Shown here piece after piece: positions 25,092-34,324 of a DNA stretch of 64,000 nucleotides (positions are counted from its first letter, which is position 1; every line of letters begins with the position of its first letter). The notes below the pieces were generated by a model, which saw nothing but the letters and a program-made list of their open reading frames with translations, ran no database searches and had not been told where the DNA came from. The translations under genes were made by a program, and so were the position numbers. The stretch is from Asaia sp003994335 (GTDB lineage: Bacteria; Pseudomonadota; Alphaproteobacteria; Acetobacterales; Acetobacteraceae). The stretch spans positions 62,001-126,000 of the forward strand of contig NZ_JBBCOR010000001.1 of assembly GCF_037151175.1 (NCBI RefSeq), read 5' to 3'.

Positions 25092-26933
25092 ATGCCAAGC
25101 CTTCCTGGCCGTATTCTGGATACCCTTCCCCTGCTCGTCTGCCATGTCGAGCCGGATGGCCGGGTATCCTATCTCAATCATTGCTGGAGAAGCTTCTCCG
25201 GTCTGTGCGAGACGGCGGGCACCCTGTCCTGGACCGATCTGATCGGAGAGGGCGAGGGCCAGTTGCCCTGCCGGTGTCCCGAACCCATGGCGTATTGCCT
25301 GCATGAAGCCGTTTCCCTGCATCACCCAGGGCGTGGAGATATACGCGCCCGATTGCACTGGCAGAAAATGGATCCGGCGACAGGGGGATGGCTCCTCTAT
25401 TGCAGTCCTGAAACCGACATGCAGGCCGGTTCGCGCAAGGATCATACGCTGGGCGTGCTGGCAAAGCGTCCGGACGGCGAAGAACCCGGTCTGATGCGGG
25501 CGGCCAGTTCGCTGACCGAGCCAGGCCGGAGTGAGGCTGAAGCCAGACTGCAGCAAACCGCATCGTTTCTGCGTGAGCCCGCGGACCACCCCGCCGGTCT
25601 TGCTTCGGAGCCGGAGAATGGACGAGACGACGGACAGGCTCATGATGCCCTGACCGGCCTGCCGGACCGGGCCGCGTTCGACAGGCAGGCGGCGCTTCTT
25701 CTTTTCGAGAAGGGGGCGCTCGACGAGCGCGTCGGGTTGCTCCTGCTCGATATCGACTATCTCGGTGACATCAACACGCTCTATGGGCGTGAGACAGGCG
25801 ATCGTATCCTGTGCATTGTCGCCGAATGCCTGTCGGATATCGTGGCAGGGAGGGGGATCGTGGCCCGTAGCGGCGATGATGAATTCGCCGCTCTGCTCAC
25901 GGGGATCGGGCGGGATGAAAATCTGGCCGATCTGGCCCAGGCTCTTCTGGCCGCCACGGATCATCCCGTTGCAATCGGCGCGCAGCAGATCACCTTCGGT
26001 CTGAGTATTGGTGCCGCGCTGTTCCCGCGCGACGGGCGCGTACTCTCTCGCCTGTATCAGGGAGCCCAGATTGCCATGGGGGATGTGAAGGCCCATGGTC
26101 GCGGTGGCTTCAGGCTTTTTGATCCGACGACCATGAAGCCCGAAGGCGGTGTCAGCGCTCAGGCCAATGTGGTCCGGCAGATGTTGAGCGACGATCTCGT
26201 CTATCCGGCCTATCAGGCGAAGGTCAGGCTGACCGATGGGCAGTTGATGGGTGCCGAAGCGCTGATGCGCTGGCGTGGCCGGGGTGACCTGCATTGCGGC
26301 CCGGACTCCTTTCCAGAGATCTTCCGTAATTACGATCTCGCCTCACGTGTCTCCGCGCGCGTGCAGGAGCGTGTTTTCGAGGATATCGCACTGTGGCGCC
26401 GTACAGGGCTGATGCCGCCGCCGATTTCGATCAATGTCGCTCCGGTCGAGTTCATGCAGGACGATTACGCCGAAAAGCTGCTCGCGCGGCTCGAGCGCTT
26501 CGGCCTGTCTGCACGAATGATCGAGCTCGAACTGACGGAGCATGTGCTCTACCAGAACAGCGAGCACTATATTCACCGCGCTTTGGCCCAGCTTCAGCGC
26601 GCGGGGATCAGGATCATTCTCGATGATTTCGGGACGGGATATTCTTCGCTCGGCTTCCTGCGCGATTTTCCGGTATCCTGCATCAAGATCGATCGCAGTT
26701 TCATCAGGCGTATCTGCGCAGAGCCCTCGATGGAGGTCATCGTCGAGGCGATCATCCGGTTCGGGGAGGCCATCTCTGTCGATGTTGTGGCTGAAGGGAT
26801 CGAGACTGACGATCAACTCGCCTTGCTGCGTCGAATCAACTGCCCCACGGGACAGGGGTATCATTTCTCTACCCCGATCGATTCCACGGCGTTTGCCCGG
26901 CTTCTGACGGGGAGCCGTCGCTTCCCGGTCTGA
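25092..26933 (+). CDS. PAS-like/GGDEF/EAL cyclic-di-GMP protein, probably a phosphodiesterase
   Basis: A 613-residue signalling protein. A PAS-like region lies at about 5-130, a GGDEF domain at about 185-340, and an EAL domain from about 365. The GGDEF signature reads GDDEF (261-265), with the second Gly replaced by Asp, so cyclase activity is doubtful. The EAL domain looks catalytic: EAL 389-391, SINVAPVEF, ELELTEH, DDFGTGYSSLGFL, CIKIDRSF, VAEGIET and GQGYHFSTP are all kept. Net output is therefore likely c-di-GMP breakdown into pGpG, with the degenerate GGDEF as a possible GTP sensor. ATG 25092 follows AAAGGAAGGAG. There are no membrane segments. It could link to adhesin or biofilm control, but no direct evidence is visible. 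Confidence 0.9.
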   Translation: MPSLPGRILDTLPLLVCHVEPDGRVSYLNHCWRSFSGLCETAGTLSWTDLIGEGEGQLPCRCPEPMAYCLHEAVSLHHPGRGDIRARLHWQKMDPATGGWLLYCSPETDMQAGSRKDHTLGVLAKRPDGEEPGLMRAASSLTEPGRSEAEARLQQTASFLREPADHPAGLASEPENGRDDGQAHDALTGLPDRAAFDRQAALLLFEKGALDERVGLLLLDIDYLGDINTLYGRETGDRILCIVAECLSDIVAGRGIVARSGDDEFAALLTGIGRDENLADLAQALLAATDHPVAIGAQQITFGLSIGAALFPRDGRVLSRLYQGAQIAMGDVKAHGRGGFRLFDPTTMKPEGGVSAQANVVRQMLSDDLVYPAYQAKVRLTDGQLMGAEALMRWRGRGDLHCGPDSFPEIFRNYDLASRVSARVQERVFEDIALWRRTGLMPPPISINVAPVEFMQDDYAEKLLARLERFGLSARMIELELTEHVLYQNSEHYIHRALAQLQRAGIRIILDDFGTGYSSLGFLRDFPVSCIKIDRSFIRRICAEPSMEVIVEAIIRFGEAISVDVVAEGIETDDQLALLRRINCPTGQGYHFSTPIDSTAFARLLTGSRRFPV

Positions 26934-26996
26934 AACGCTCCCCGGCGCGTATCAATTGCCTTTTCGATCGAACCCCGCTAACAATCCGGCCATCAG

Positions 26997-27080
26997 GCGA
27001 GAGTGACGGAACGGTAGACGTAGTCGGCTCAAAATCGACCGCCGCAAGGCATGGGGGTTCGAATCCCCCCTCTCGTACCA
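26997..27080 (+). tRNA. tRNA-Leu (anticodon CAA)
   Basis: An 84-nt cloverleaf with a long variable arm, as for leucine tRNAs. The acceptor stem GCGAGAG pairs with CTCTCGT (first pair G-U) before ACCA, with CCA encoded. The anticodon stem GTCGG/TCGAC encloses loop CTCAAAA with anticodon CAA, reading UUG. The T arm contains GGTTCGAATCC. It lies between the EAL protein gene and serC. Confidence 0.93.
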
Positions 27081-27182
27081 GATTTTTCACTGAAAACAGG
27101 TGAGTGACCGGGCCGTGACTTGCGCCTGTGGGTCTGCCTCCGGCATATCTCGCAAACTTTCCTGGAGTTTGCCGGACCGATC

Positions 27183-28343
27183 ATGCCCCAACGTCCCGTT
27201 CAGAAACCTGCCCGTCCGTTCTTTTCCTCCGGGCCCTGCGCCAAGCGCCCGGGCTGGACGCTGAACGCGCTCGATGGCGCCCTGCTGGGCCGCTCGCATC
27301 GCGCGGCTGAGGGGCGGGCTCGGCTGAAAGACGTGATCGATCGGTCTCATGCCCTGCTCGAGGCCCCTTCGGACTGGAAGATCGGTATCGTCCCCGCCTC
27401 TGATACGGGCGCTGTGGAGATGATCCTCTGGGCGCTTGCAGGGGAACGCCCTATCGATGTTCTCTCCTTCGAGAGCTTCTCCGGACTCTGGGCGCAGGAC
27501 CTGCGCGATGTGCTCAAGCTTGATGACCTGACCGTTCATGAGGCGCCCTACGGGGCACTACCCGACCTGACGCGTATCGACTGGTCGCATGACGTGGTTC
27601 TGACCTGGAACGGTACGACCTCGGGCGTGTGCCTGCCTGGCCCGGACAGCATTCCGGCGCAGCATGAGGGGCTCGTGATCTGCGATGCTACCTCGGCCGC
27701 CTTTGCGATGGATCTTCCCTGGGATCGTCTGGATGTGGTCACCTGGTCGTGGCAGAAGGCGCTGGGTGGTGAAGCCGCGCATGGCATGATCGCCCTCAGC
27801 CCCCGTGCCGTGGCGCGTCTGGAACAGGCTGCGCCACGCCCCCTGCCCAAGATCTTCCGCCTGACCAACAAGAAGGGGCTGATAGATGCCATCTTCTCGG
27901 GCGATACCATCAACACCCCCTCGATGCTGTGTGTCGAGGATGCGTTGGACGGGTTGCGCTGGGCTGAGGCGATTGGCGGCCTCAAGGCGCTGAAGGAGCG
28001 TTCGCGCCGCAATTTCGACGCGGTGGCACGCTGGGTGGCAGACACCACCTGGGTGGAATTTCTCGCCAGCGACCCCGCGCAGCGTTCGACCACGTCCATC
28101 TGCCTGCGTATTACGGCCCCCTGGTTCACGGCCCAAGATGTCGAAATCCAGCAGAAAATCGTCAAGCGTCTGACAGGGCTCATCGCCGATGAGGGGGCGG
28201 GTTACGACCTCGCCTCCTATCGCGATGCGCCGCCCGGTCTGCGTATCTGGGGAGGGGCCACGATCGAGGCTGAGGATATCGAGGCGCTTCTCCCCTGGCT
28301 CGACTGGGCCTATGAGAGTGTCAGCATGGAATACGCCGCATGA
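27183..28343 (+). CDS. serC: Phosphoserine aminotransferase
   Basis: PLP enzyme of serine biosynthesis, converting 3-phosphohydroxypyruvate and glutamate to phosphoserine; it also acts in the PLP pathway. The 386-residue protein is of the alphaproteobacterial type. Visible are FFSSGPCAKRPGW near the N-terminus, PASDTGAVEMILW, CDATSAAFAMDLPWDRLD and the PLP lysine in WSWQKALGGEAAHGM. ATG 27183 is preferred because family members begin shortly before the RPFFSSGP motif. Its stop overlaps the hisZ start by 4 bp (ATGA), indicating translational coupling. Confidence 0.94.
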   Translation: MPQRPVQKPARPFFSSGPCAKRPGWTLNALDGALLGRSHRAAEGRARLKDVIDRSHALLEAPSDWKIGIVPASDTGAVEMILWALAGERPIDVLSFESFSGLWAQDLRDVLKLDDLTVHEAPYGALPDLTRIDWSHDVVLTWNGTTSGVCLPGPDSIPAQHEGLVICDATSAAFAMDLPWDRLDVVTWSWQKALGGEAAHGMIALSPRAVARLEQAAPRPLPKIFRLTNKKGLIDAIFSGDTINTPSMLCVEDALDGLRWAEAIGGLKALKERSRRNFDAVARWVADTTWVEFLASDPAQRSTTSICLRITAPWFTAQDVEIQQKIVKRLTGLIADEGAGYDLASYRDAPPGLRIWGGATIEAEDIEALLPWLDWAYESVSMEYAA

Positions 28344-29485
28344 AACTGACCGACGAGCCCGATACCGCCCTTTTGCCCTCAGGGTTCATCGACCTTTTGC
28401 AACACGAGGCCGAGGCCGAGGCGCAGGGAATCGAATCCGTCATGGATGTGTTCGCCGCCCATGGTTATGAGCGGGTGCGCCCCCCTTTGCTGGAATTCGA
28501 AACTTCGTTGCTCCATGGCGCGGGTCAGGCGCTCGAGGAACAGACTTTTCGTCTGATGGACCCGGATTCCCGGCGTATGATGGCGCTACGCCCGGACATG
28601 ACCACCCAGATCGCCCGTATCGCCGCCACGCGGCTGGCTGGCACATCGCGTCCTCTGCGCCTGTCCTATGCCGGGTCATGCATTCTCGTCGGAAGTCCCG
28701 GGCGCGAAGGCGAACGCCAGATCAGTCAGGCCGGGATCGAGCTGATCGGTGTCGATTCCGTCGAGGCGGATTGCGAAGTCGTGCTGATTGCGGCCGAGGC
28801 TCTCGAAAAGCTCGGGATCGAGGATTATTCCTTCGATCTCTCCTGCCCGGCGCTCGTTCAGGCGCTTGTGGCGCTCTCGGGCTATACTGGGACCCGGCGT
28901 GCGCAACTCGTTCATGCGCTCGATCGCAAGGATATCGCTGCCGTCGCGGAGCTGGGCGGGCCGGTCGCCTCGGTGCTTACGGCGTTGGTCGAGGCTTGCG
29001 GGCCTTCCGAAACGGCGCTGCTGCTGTTGGAAAAACTCGACCTCCCACCCGAGATCCGTATTCATGCCGAACGCCTGATGGCCGTTGTGCGCATGCTCCA
29101 TTCCCGCGCGCCCGCATTGCGTCTGACGGTCGACCCCGCCGAGTTCCGGGGCTGGCAGTATCATACGGGTGTTTGCATGACCGTCTTTGCCAGGAGTCAG
29201 CGCGAAGAACTGGGGCGTGGCGGTCGTTACCAGGCGCAGGGAGAGGAACCGGCCTGTGGTCTGACCTTCCGTCCCGAGGTGCTGCTGCGCGCGGCCCGTC
29301 CCATCATCCTGCGCCCACGCGTCTATATTGCCGCCGAGATGCAGGATTCACCCGGCGCGGCGCGGCTGCGGGAGGAAGGCTACGCTACCGTGGCCGGTCT
29401 CGAGCCCGTCGAGGACCTGTCTGCCGAAGCGCAGCGCCTGAATTGTACCTTCGTTTTCGTCGCCGACGAACTCATCACGCTGTAA
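28340..29485 (+). CDS. hisZ: ATP phosphoribosyltransferase regulatory subunit
   Basis: A catalytically inactive histidyl-tRNA synthetase paralogue that binds short-form HisG and gives it histidine feedback control in the first step of histidine synthesis. The 381-residue protein keeps class II synthetase-like motif 2 (LRPDMTTQIARIAATRL), and the remaining parts are like HisRS without its anticodon-binding domain. YHTGVCMTVFA and GGRYQ match the HisZ C-terminal part. It overlaps serC by 4 bp and precedes purA by 12 bp, so the three amino-acid and purine genes are probably one operon. Confidence 0.93.
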   Translation: MKLTDEPDTALLPSGFIDLLQHEAEAEAQGIESVMDVFAAHGYERVRPPLLEFETSLLHGAGQALEEQTFRLMDPDSRRMMALRPDMTTQIARIAATRLAGTSRPLRLSYAGSCILVGSPGREGERQISQAGIELIGVDSVEADCEVVLIAAEALEKLGIEDYSFDLSCPALVQALVALSGYTGTRRAQLVHALDRKDIAAVAELGGPVASVLTALVEACGPSETALLLLEKLDLPPEIRIHAERLMAVVRMLHSRAPALRLTVDPAEFRGWQYHTGVCMTVFARSQREELGRGGRYQAQGEEPACGLTFRPEVLLRAARPIILRPRVYIAAEMQDSPGAARLREEGYATVAGLEPVEDLSAEAQRLNCTFVFVADELITL

Positions 29486-29497
29486 AAGGAAAAGAGC

Positions 29498-30787
29498 ATG
29501 TCCAACGTCACCGTCATCGGCACCCAGTGGGGTGACGAAGGCAAGGGAAAGATCGTGGACTGGCTGGCCAGCCGTGCGGATATCGTCGTCCGCTTCCAGG
29601 GCGGCCATAATGCCGGTCATACACTCGTGGTGGGCGATCAGGTCTACAAGCTCTCCCTCCTGCCCTCTGGCCTGGTTCGCGGCAAGACGGGCGTGATCGG
29701 TAATGGCGTCGTGGTCGATCCCGAGGCGCTGCTGGCCGAAATCGACCGTGTTTCTGCACAAGGTCTGGTGGTCAATCCCGAGACGCTGTGGGTCGCCGAT
29801 AACGTGCCGCTCATCCTGCCGCTGCATGTCGCGACCGATCGCGCCCGCGAGGCGGCACGCGGCGACCGCAAGATCGGTACCACGGGGCGCGGTATCGGCC
29901 CTGCCTATGAGGACAAGGTCGCGCGTCGCGCCATTCGTCTGTGCGATCTTTCGGAGCCCGAAACGCTAGACTGGAAGCTTGATGAGCTGCTGCTTCATCA
30001 CAACACGCTTCTGGCTGGTCTCGGCGCGCCGACTTTCACCAAGCAGGAAATCCTGGATCATCTGGCGAAGCTGGCCCCGCGTGTGCTGCCCTTCGCCTGC
30101 TCGGTCTGGGAACGTCTGGACGAGGCGCGTCGCGCCGGTCGTCGCATCCTGTTCGAGGGTGCGCAGGCCGTCATGCTCGATGTCGATCACGGCACCTATC
30201 CCTTCGTCACCAGCTCCAACACGGTTGCGGCAGTTGCGGCCAGCGGCAGCGGCGTTGGTCCCGGTACGGTGGGTTTCGTGCTCGGTATTGCCAAGGCCTA
30301 TACCACCCGCGTGGGCGAGGGGCCGTTCCCGTCCGAACTGTTCGATCAGGTCGGGCAGGATCTGGGCGAGCGTGGGCGCGAATTCGGCACAGTGACGGGC
30401 CGCGCGCGCCGTTGCGGCTGGTTCGATGCCGTACTGGTGCGCCGCGCTGCGCGTGTTGGTGGTGTCAGCGGTATTGCCCTGACCAAGCTCGATGTGCTCG
30501 ACGGGTTCGAGGAAGTGAGGATCTGCGTCGGGTATGAGCTCGATGGCAAAATCATCACCTCCTTCCCATCCAGCCCGGCCGCACAGGCGCGTCTGAAACC
30601 GGTTCTGGAATCGATGCCCGGCTGGCAGGAAACGACCTTTGGGGCGCGTAGCTGGGCCGATCTGCCCGCCGCAGCCATCAAGTATATCCGCCGTATCGAG
30701 GAACTGATCGAAGCTCCTGTGACGCTGCTTTCGACCAGCCCGGAACGCGACGACACCATCCTGATGCGCGATCCTTTCGAGGACTGA
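29498..30787 (+). CDS. purA: Adenylosuccinate synthetase
   Basis: GTP-dependent ligase converting IMP and aspartate to adenylosuccinate, the first committed step to AMP. The 429-residue length is normal. It starts MSNVTVIGTQWGDEGKGKIVDWL, with the GDEGKGK loop and the catalytic Asp, followed by FQGGHNAGHT, IGTTGRGIGPAYEDK and a C-terminal TKLDVLDG motif. The ribosome-binding site AAAGGAAAAG precedes ATG 29498. The gene ends the serC-hisZ-purA unit and is followed by a strong terminator. Confidence 0.97.
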   Translation: MSNVTVIGTQWGDEGKGKIVDWLASRADIVVRFQGGHNAGHTLVVGDQVYKLSLLPSGLVRGKTGVIGNGVVVDPEALLAEIDRVSAQGLVVNPETLWVADNVPLILPLHVATDRAREAARGDRKIGTTGRGIGPAYEDKVARRAIRLCDLSEPETLDWKLDELLLHHNTLLAGLGAPTFTKQEILDHLAKLAPRVLPFACSVWERLDEARRAGRRILFEGAQAVMLDVDHGTYPFVTSSNTVAAVAASGSGVGPGTVGFVLGIAKAYTTRVGEGPFPSELFDQVGQDLGERGREFGTVTGRARRCGWFDAVLVRRAARVGGVSGIALTKLDVLDGFEEVRICVGYELDGKIITSFPSSPAAQARLKPVLESMPGWQETTFGARSWADLPAAAIKYIRRIEELIEAPVTLLSTSPERDDTILMRDPFED

Positions 30788-30796
30788 GCTGGAAGA

Positions 30797-30822
30797 ACGG
30801 GCCTTCGGGCCCGTTTTTTTTT
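30797..30822 (+). terminator. Rho-independent terminator after purA
   Basis: ACGGGCC pairs with GGCCCGT around a TTCG tetraloop, followed by a run of nine T. It starts 9 bases after the purA stop codon. Confidence 0.93.
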
Positions 30823-30844
30823 GCGTAGACGTCTGGACTTCCTG

Positions 30845-31807
30845 TCAGTCCAGGCGGTGCAGAGGATGCCCCATGCTCTGCCGCATTTTCTGCGGAGAAA
30901 GCCCATAGGCGCGGTTGAAGGCACGTCTCAATCGCTCGGGATCAGCAAATCCGACCTGCCCTGCAATCAACTCGATGGGTGTTTTTGAGTTGATGACCCG
31001 CTCACGAGCGGCCTCCAGGCGCAGGGCCTCTACGGCCTTGGCTGGGCTCATCGATGTTTCGGTCTTGAAGCTGCGTGAAAAATTACGCGCGCTCATTCCC
31101 GCCCGAGTGGCCAGAGCATCGATCGAGAGGTCGTCGGTGAGATGCGCACGGATCCAGCCGAGGAGGCTGGAAAACCGGTCAGTCCCGTGCGAAATCTGAA
31201 CCAGAGACGAGATCTGGGATTGTCCCCCGGGGCGATGATAATAGAGCACCATCGTCTGGGCGACACTTTGGGCCACCGCCTCACCGGCATCTTCCGCCAG
31301 AAGGGCGAGCGCCATGTCGATGCCAGCCGTGATACCCCCTGACGTCCAGACCTGACCGTCGCGGATATAGACGGCGTCGCTTTCGATTTCGGCATCGGGG
31401 GCGCGTGTTTCCAGATGGCCTAGATCCTGCCAGTGGGTCGTTGCCCGACGCCCGGCCAGAAGGCCGGCCTCTGCAAGAAAGAAAGCGCCGGTGCAGACGC
31501 TACACAGGCGGCGTGTCTGACGTGCCTGCTGTCTGAGGAAATCAGCGATGGGGGTATTATCCAGTCGTTCACGATAATAGGCGCTGCCCACCACAATGAG
31601 CGTGTCGAAGCTCTCCCTGGCATCCAGCAATGCGGTCTCGACGGCAATACCTGACGAGGAGCGCACGAGCCCACCTCGGTCAGAAAGCATGGCGATCTCG
31701 TACGAGACGGTACTCATCACCCCGCCAATCTCAAAGACAGCAGCGGGTCCGGTCGCATCGACGATCTGGAAATCCGGATAGAGGATGAAGCCGATTTTTT
31801 TTCGCAT
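30845..31807 (-). CDS. GlxA-family AraC regulator with DJ-1/PfpI-like domain
   Basis: A 320-residue regulator with an N-terminal class I glutamine amidotransferase-like domain (KIGFILYPDFQIVDATGPAAVFE; RRLCSVCTGAFFLAEAGLLAGRRATTHW, about residues 100-130). A C-terminal AraC DNA-binding domain follows (LSIDALATRAGMSARNFSRSFKTETSMSPAKAVEALRLEAAR, then IAGQVGFADPERLRRAFNRAYG). Proteins of this type respond to small amines or amino-acid-like ligands; the ligand here is unknown. It converges on purA and is divergent to the Hint protein at 32073, 265 bp away, though control of that gene is only a possibility. Confidence 0.92.
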   Translation of the reverse strand: MRKKIGFILYPDFQIVDATGPAAVFEIGGVMSTVSYEIAMLSDRGGLVRSSSGIAVETALLDARESFDTLIVVGSAYYRERLDNTPIADFLRQQARQTRRLCSVCTGAFFLAEAGLLAGRRATTHWQDLGHLETRAPDAEIESDAVYIRDGQVWTSGGITAGIDMALALLAEDAGEAVAQSVAQTMVLYYHRPGGQSQISSLVQISHGTDRFSSLLGWIRAHLTDDLSIDALATRAGMSARNFSRSFKTETSMSPAKAVEALRLEAARERVINSKTPIELIAGQVGFADPERLRRAFNRAYGLSPQKMRQSMGHPLHRLD

Positions 31808-32072
31808 GGCCTAAAATGAGGGATTTCTGTCGTTGTGGTCAATATTCCCGTCGATGTATCAGGCAAGCAACAAAGAACGGAGACTGGGCCTGTCTCGGGC
31901 AATACGCAATAAATAAGTCGGTCATTGTTCCTGTATCATGATCGAGTATTCTATATCGTAAGGTATTCGTCCAAGAAGACAATAGTCGTTATTTCTGGAT
32001 CGTAAAGACCTGGATTGTGCCTTTCGTCGCCCGTTCGCTGCGACTGACCAAGAGTGATGAGGAAGGTGCGTC

Positions 32073-33446
32073 ATGGGATTGGGTGGCTATATTACGCTCT
32101 ACAACGATACCGATTACGATCTGAAAAAAGGCGCGGGTGGCGCCTATCAGATGCGTTTTCAGGCACCCGACCTCATACCCGCGCATGAATCGCGCAGGTT
32201 TTATGTGGAGTGGGGGCAGAGCGGCAGCGTTGCAGACGACGATAGTGCCTATGCTGATTATGTCGTCCAGGATGGAACCGGACGCGTTGTCACGATCGAG
32301 GCCTGGGCACGGGGCGGCAAGCATTTCCAGATGCATTTCAAATCCTATAGTCAGCCCGGCTACCCAATCGGCAAGATCGTCAATATCGGCTGGCAGCATG
32401 ATGGTACCGTGGGTTTCCACATAACCCAGCCCGTCGTACCAAAGCCGGACCCCTGCTTTCTCAAAGGCTCCCTCATCCTGACGCGGGAGGGGTACAAACC
32501 TGTGGAGACCATCACTCCAGGAGAAACCGTGATCACCATGGGCGATCACGGACATGAATTCCGAAAGGTGATTTATGTCGGGCATAGTCGTCGCATTGTC
32601 GATGCCGCAGAGGGGCTGGGGCCAGACGAGGCAGGGTGGCCGGTATGTATCCGGGCAGACGCTTTCGGACCCCGGACACCGCGTCGGGATCTCTGGCTCA
32701 CATCTGAGCATTGCGTGCTGGTCGGGGATCGTCTGATCCCCATCCGGATGCTCGTGAATGGGGTCAGTATCTTCTATGATCGACGACGGCCCGTGTATGA
32801 TTATTATCATATTGCCACCCGTACCCATTCGATCATCCTTGCAGAAAATCTCTGTACCGAGAGCTATCTGCCGGGTGATAACGAAGCCGGGTTCACGATG
32901 CGCCAGGGTTCATTGGCCGAGATAACGGCACCGTTCCATCCAGCGCGGCCTATTGTGACGGACCGAGCCGTTGTCGAGCCTTTGTATCGCGCGCTTGCTG
33001 GGCTGGGGCAGGATGACGCGATCAGTGACATTTCCGCTGGGCAAATGACGGACGATCCGGATCTCCACCTCGCTCTACCCTGCGGTATGAAAATTGCCCC
33101 GATCTCCGTGGAGGGAGGGATCGCCCTGTTCAGTCTGGGCGCGGGCGTCGAGCGCGTATTCATACGGTCGCGCGCCGGGCGGCCCTGCGATACGGTCGGG
33201 CGCTTCATCGATGACAGGAGACGCCTCGGAGTCCTGATCGGGGCTGTCACGGTGCAGGACATGCACAGCCGGACCACGCGAGAGATCGATTTCCAAGACC
33301 CTTCGCTCAACGGATGGCATGACCCCGAACAGAATGACACGCGCTGGACCGCTGGATCGGCCGAGCTTGTCTTGCCTGAAACTGTTCAGGCCAATGAGGC
33401 GTATCTTGCAGTGCGTATCGTGCGAAGCGAGGCGTACCGGCTATAG
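32073..33446 (+). CDS. Hint-domain protein with a short unrelated N-terminal domain
   Basis: A 457-residue protein. Residues 1-125 form a compact, probably beta-rich domain (GGYITLYNDTDYDLKK, RRFYVEWGQSG, IEAWARGGKHFQMHF) that I cannot assign with confidence; an aegerolysin/thaumatin-like sandwich is one possibility. The Hint domain starts at C128 (CFLKGS), with TSEHC at 210-214 and RMLVNGVSIFYDRR. The C-terminal module has RPCD at 370 and IDDRRRLGVLIG. It shares the Hint and C-terminal parts with the proteins at 16322 and 39416 but lacks their repeats. There is no signal peptide. ATG 32073 follows GAGGAAGG. Type I export is a reasonable guess only. Confidence 0.85.
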   Translation: MGLGGYITLYNDTDYDLKKGAGGAYQMRFQAPDLIPAHESRRFYVEWGQSGSVADDDSAYADYVVQDGTGRVVTIEAWARGGKHFQMHFKSYSQPGYPIGKIVNIGWQHDGTVGFHITQPVVPKPDPCFLKGSLILTREGYKPVETITPGETVITMGDHGHEFRKVIYVGHSRRIVDAAEGLGPDEAGWPVCIRADAFGPRTPRRDLWLTSEHCVLVGDRLIPIRMLVNGVSIFYDRRRPVYDYYHIATRTHSIILAENLCTESYLPGDNEAGFTMRQGSLAEITAPFHPARPIVTDRAVVEPLYRALAGLGQDDAISDISAGQMTDDPDLHLALPCGMKIAPISVEGGIALFSLGAGVERVFIRSRAGRPCDTVGRFIDDRRRLGVLIGAVTVQDMHSRTTREIDFQDPSLNGWHDPEQNDTRWTAGSAELVLPETVQANEAYLAVRIVRSEAYRL

Positions 33447-33538
33447 AGCCCGCGCGCGCCACGCCCTGATCACGCCGCAGCATCTATCGATGGCGCAGGC
33501 AACATGGCCTGCCCCTCGTTTAACTCATGACCGGCATA

Positions 33539-34324
33539 TCAGATATCGAGACGATATCCGAGCAAGACCTCATGCGCGTAGAGATGGCCCTTGAGCTGCT
33601 CGTCTTGCAGGTTGCGGGCATTGCCGAAGCCGTTCATGCTGGTATGGACGTTGCCAATATCCGCAAAACGATAACCGAGATCCAGCGTGTGGCGTCCTCC
33701 CAGGCGTTGGGATAAACCGGTCCCGACCATGTACATGAGATTTGTATTGGTGTTGGGCAGGAATACGCGGGTATCATTGCCCTGCCAGCCGGTGGATCGC
33801 GCAATTGCTACACCGACGCCTGCCATCAGAAATACGGAACTGCGCTCCGTCAGCGCAATATCGCGATAGATATTGACCGTCGCGCGCTGAACCTTGTTCG
33901 AAAAATGATTGAGGCTGGTCGGGAAGCGCGTTGAACCACTCGTATAGCTGGTCTTGCGGGGGATCACGTACTCGGCTTCAACGCGCCAGCTCGGTGTCAG
34001 TCGCTCGCCAAAGGCGAAGGACCCGGAGGGAAGGTTCGCGGTCTCGCGCCCTTTGACGAAGGCGCCAATGCCGGGGCGGAGACTGGTATCCATCGCCGTG
34101 ATCGAGTCAAAGCTGCCAAGCAGGCGTGCCGAGAGATAGAGATGCGTCAGCGGCCCGGGTGTCACCATCTGCGATTTTTCCGGTGTCGGCGCGCGTGCGG
34201 ATTGCTGAAGGTCCGGCCGCGTATGCAGTGTCGCGTTGGGGGCAAGACCGGCATCGGTCGACGCAGCGAAAGCCGTGGCATCGCCAAAGACAGCCAAAAG
34301 TCCTGCGAAGAATACTCTTCTCAT
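33539..34324 (-). CDS. Outer-membrane beta-barrel protein
   Basis: A 261-residue protein with a signal peptide (MRRVFFAGLLAVFGDATAFA, cleavage near residue 20). The barrel part has alternating strands such as LYLSARLLGSFDS, WRVEAEYVIPRK, RATVNIYRDIALTERSSVFLMAGVGVAIA, HTLDLGYRFADIG and a last strand HEVLLGYRLDI, whose final residues fit an outer-membrane insertion signal. It resembles opacity/OmpA-like 8-stranded porin-type proteins. The ligand or role is unknown. It lies tail-to-tail with the Hint protein, 92 bp apart. Confidence 0.85.
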   Translation of the reverse strand: MRRVFFAGLLAVFGDATAFAASTDAGLAPNATLHTRPDLQQSARAPTPEKSQMVTPGPLTHLYLSARLLGSFDSITAMDTSLRPGIGAFVKGRETANLPSGSFAFGERLTPSWRVEAEYVIPRKTSYTSGSTRFPTSLNHFSNKVQRATVNIYRDIALTERSSVFLMAGVGVAIARSTGWQGNDTRVFLPNTNTNLMYMVGTGLSQRLGGRHTLDLGYRFADIGNVHTSMNGFGNARNLQDEQLKGHLYAHEVLLGYRLDI

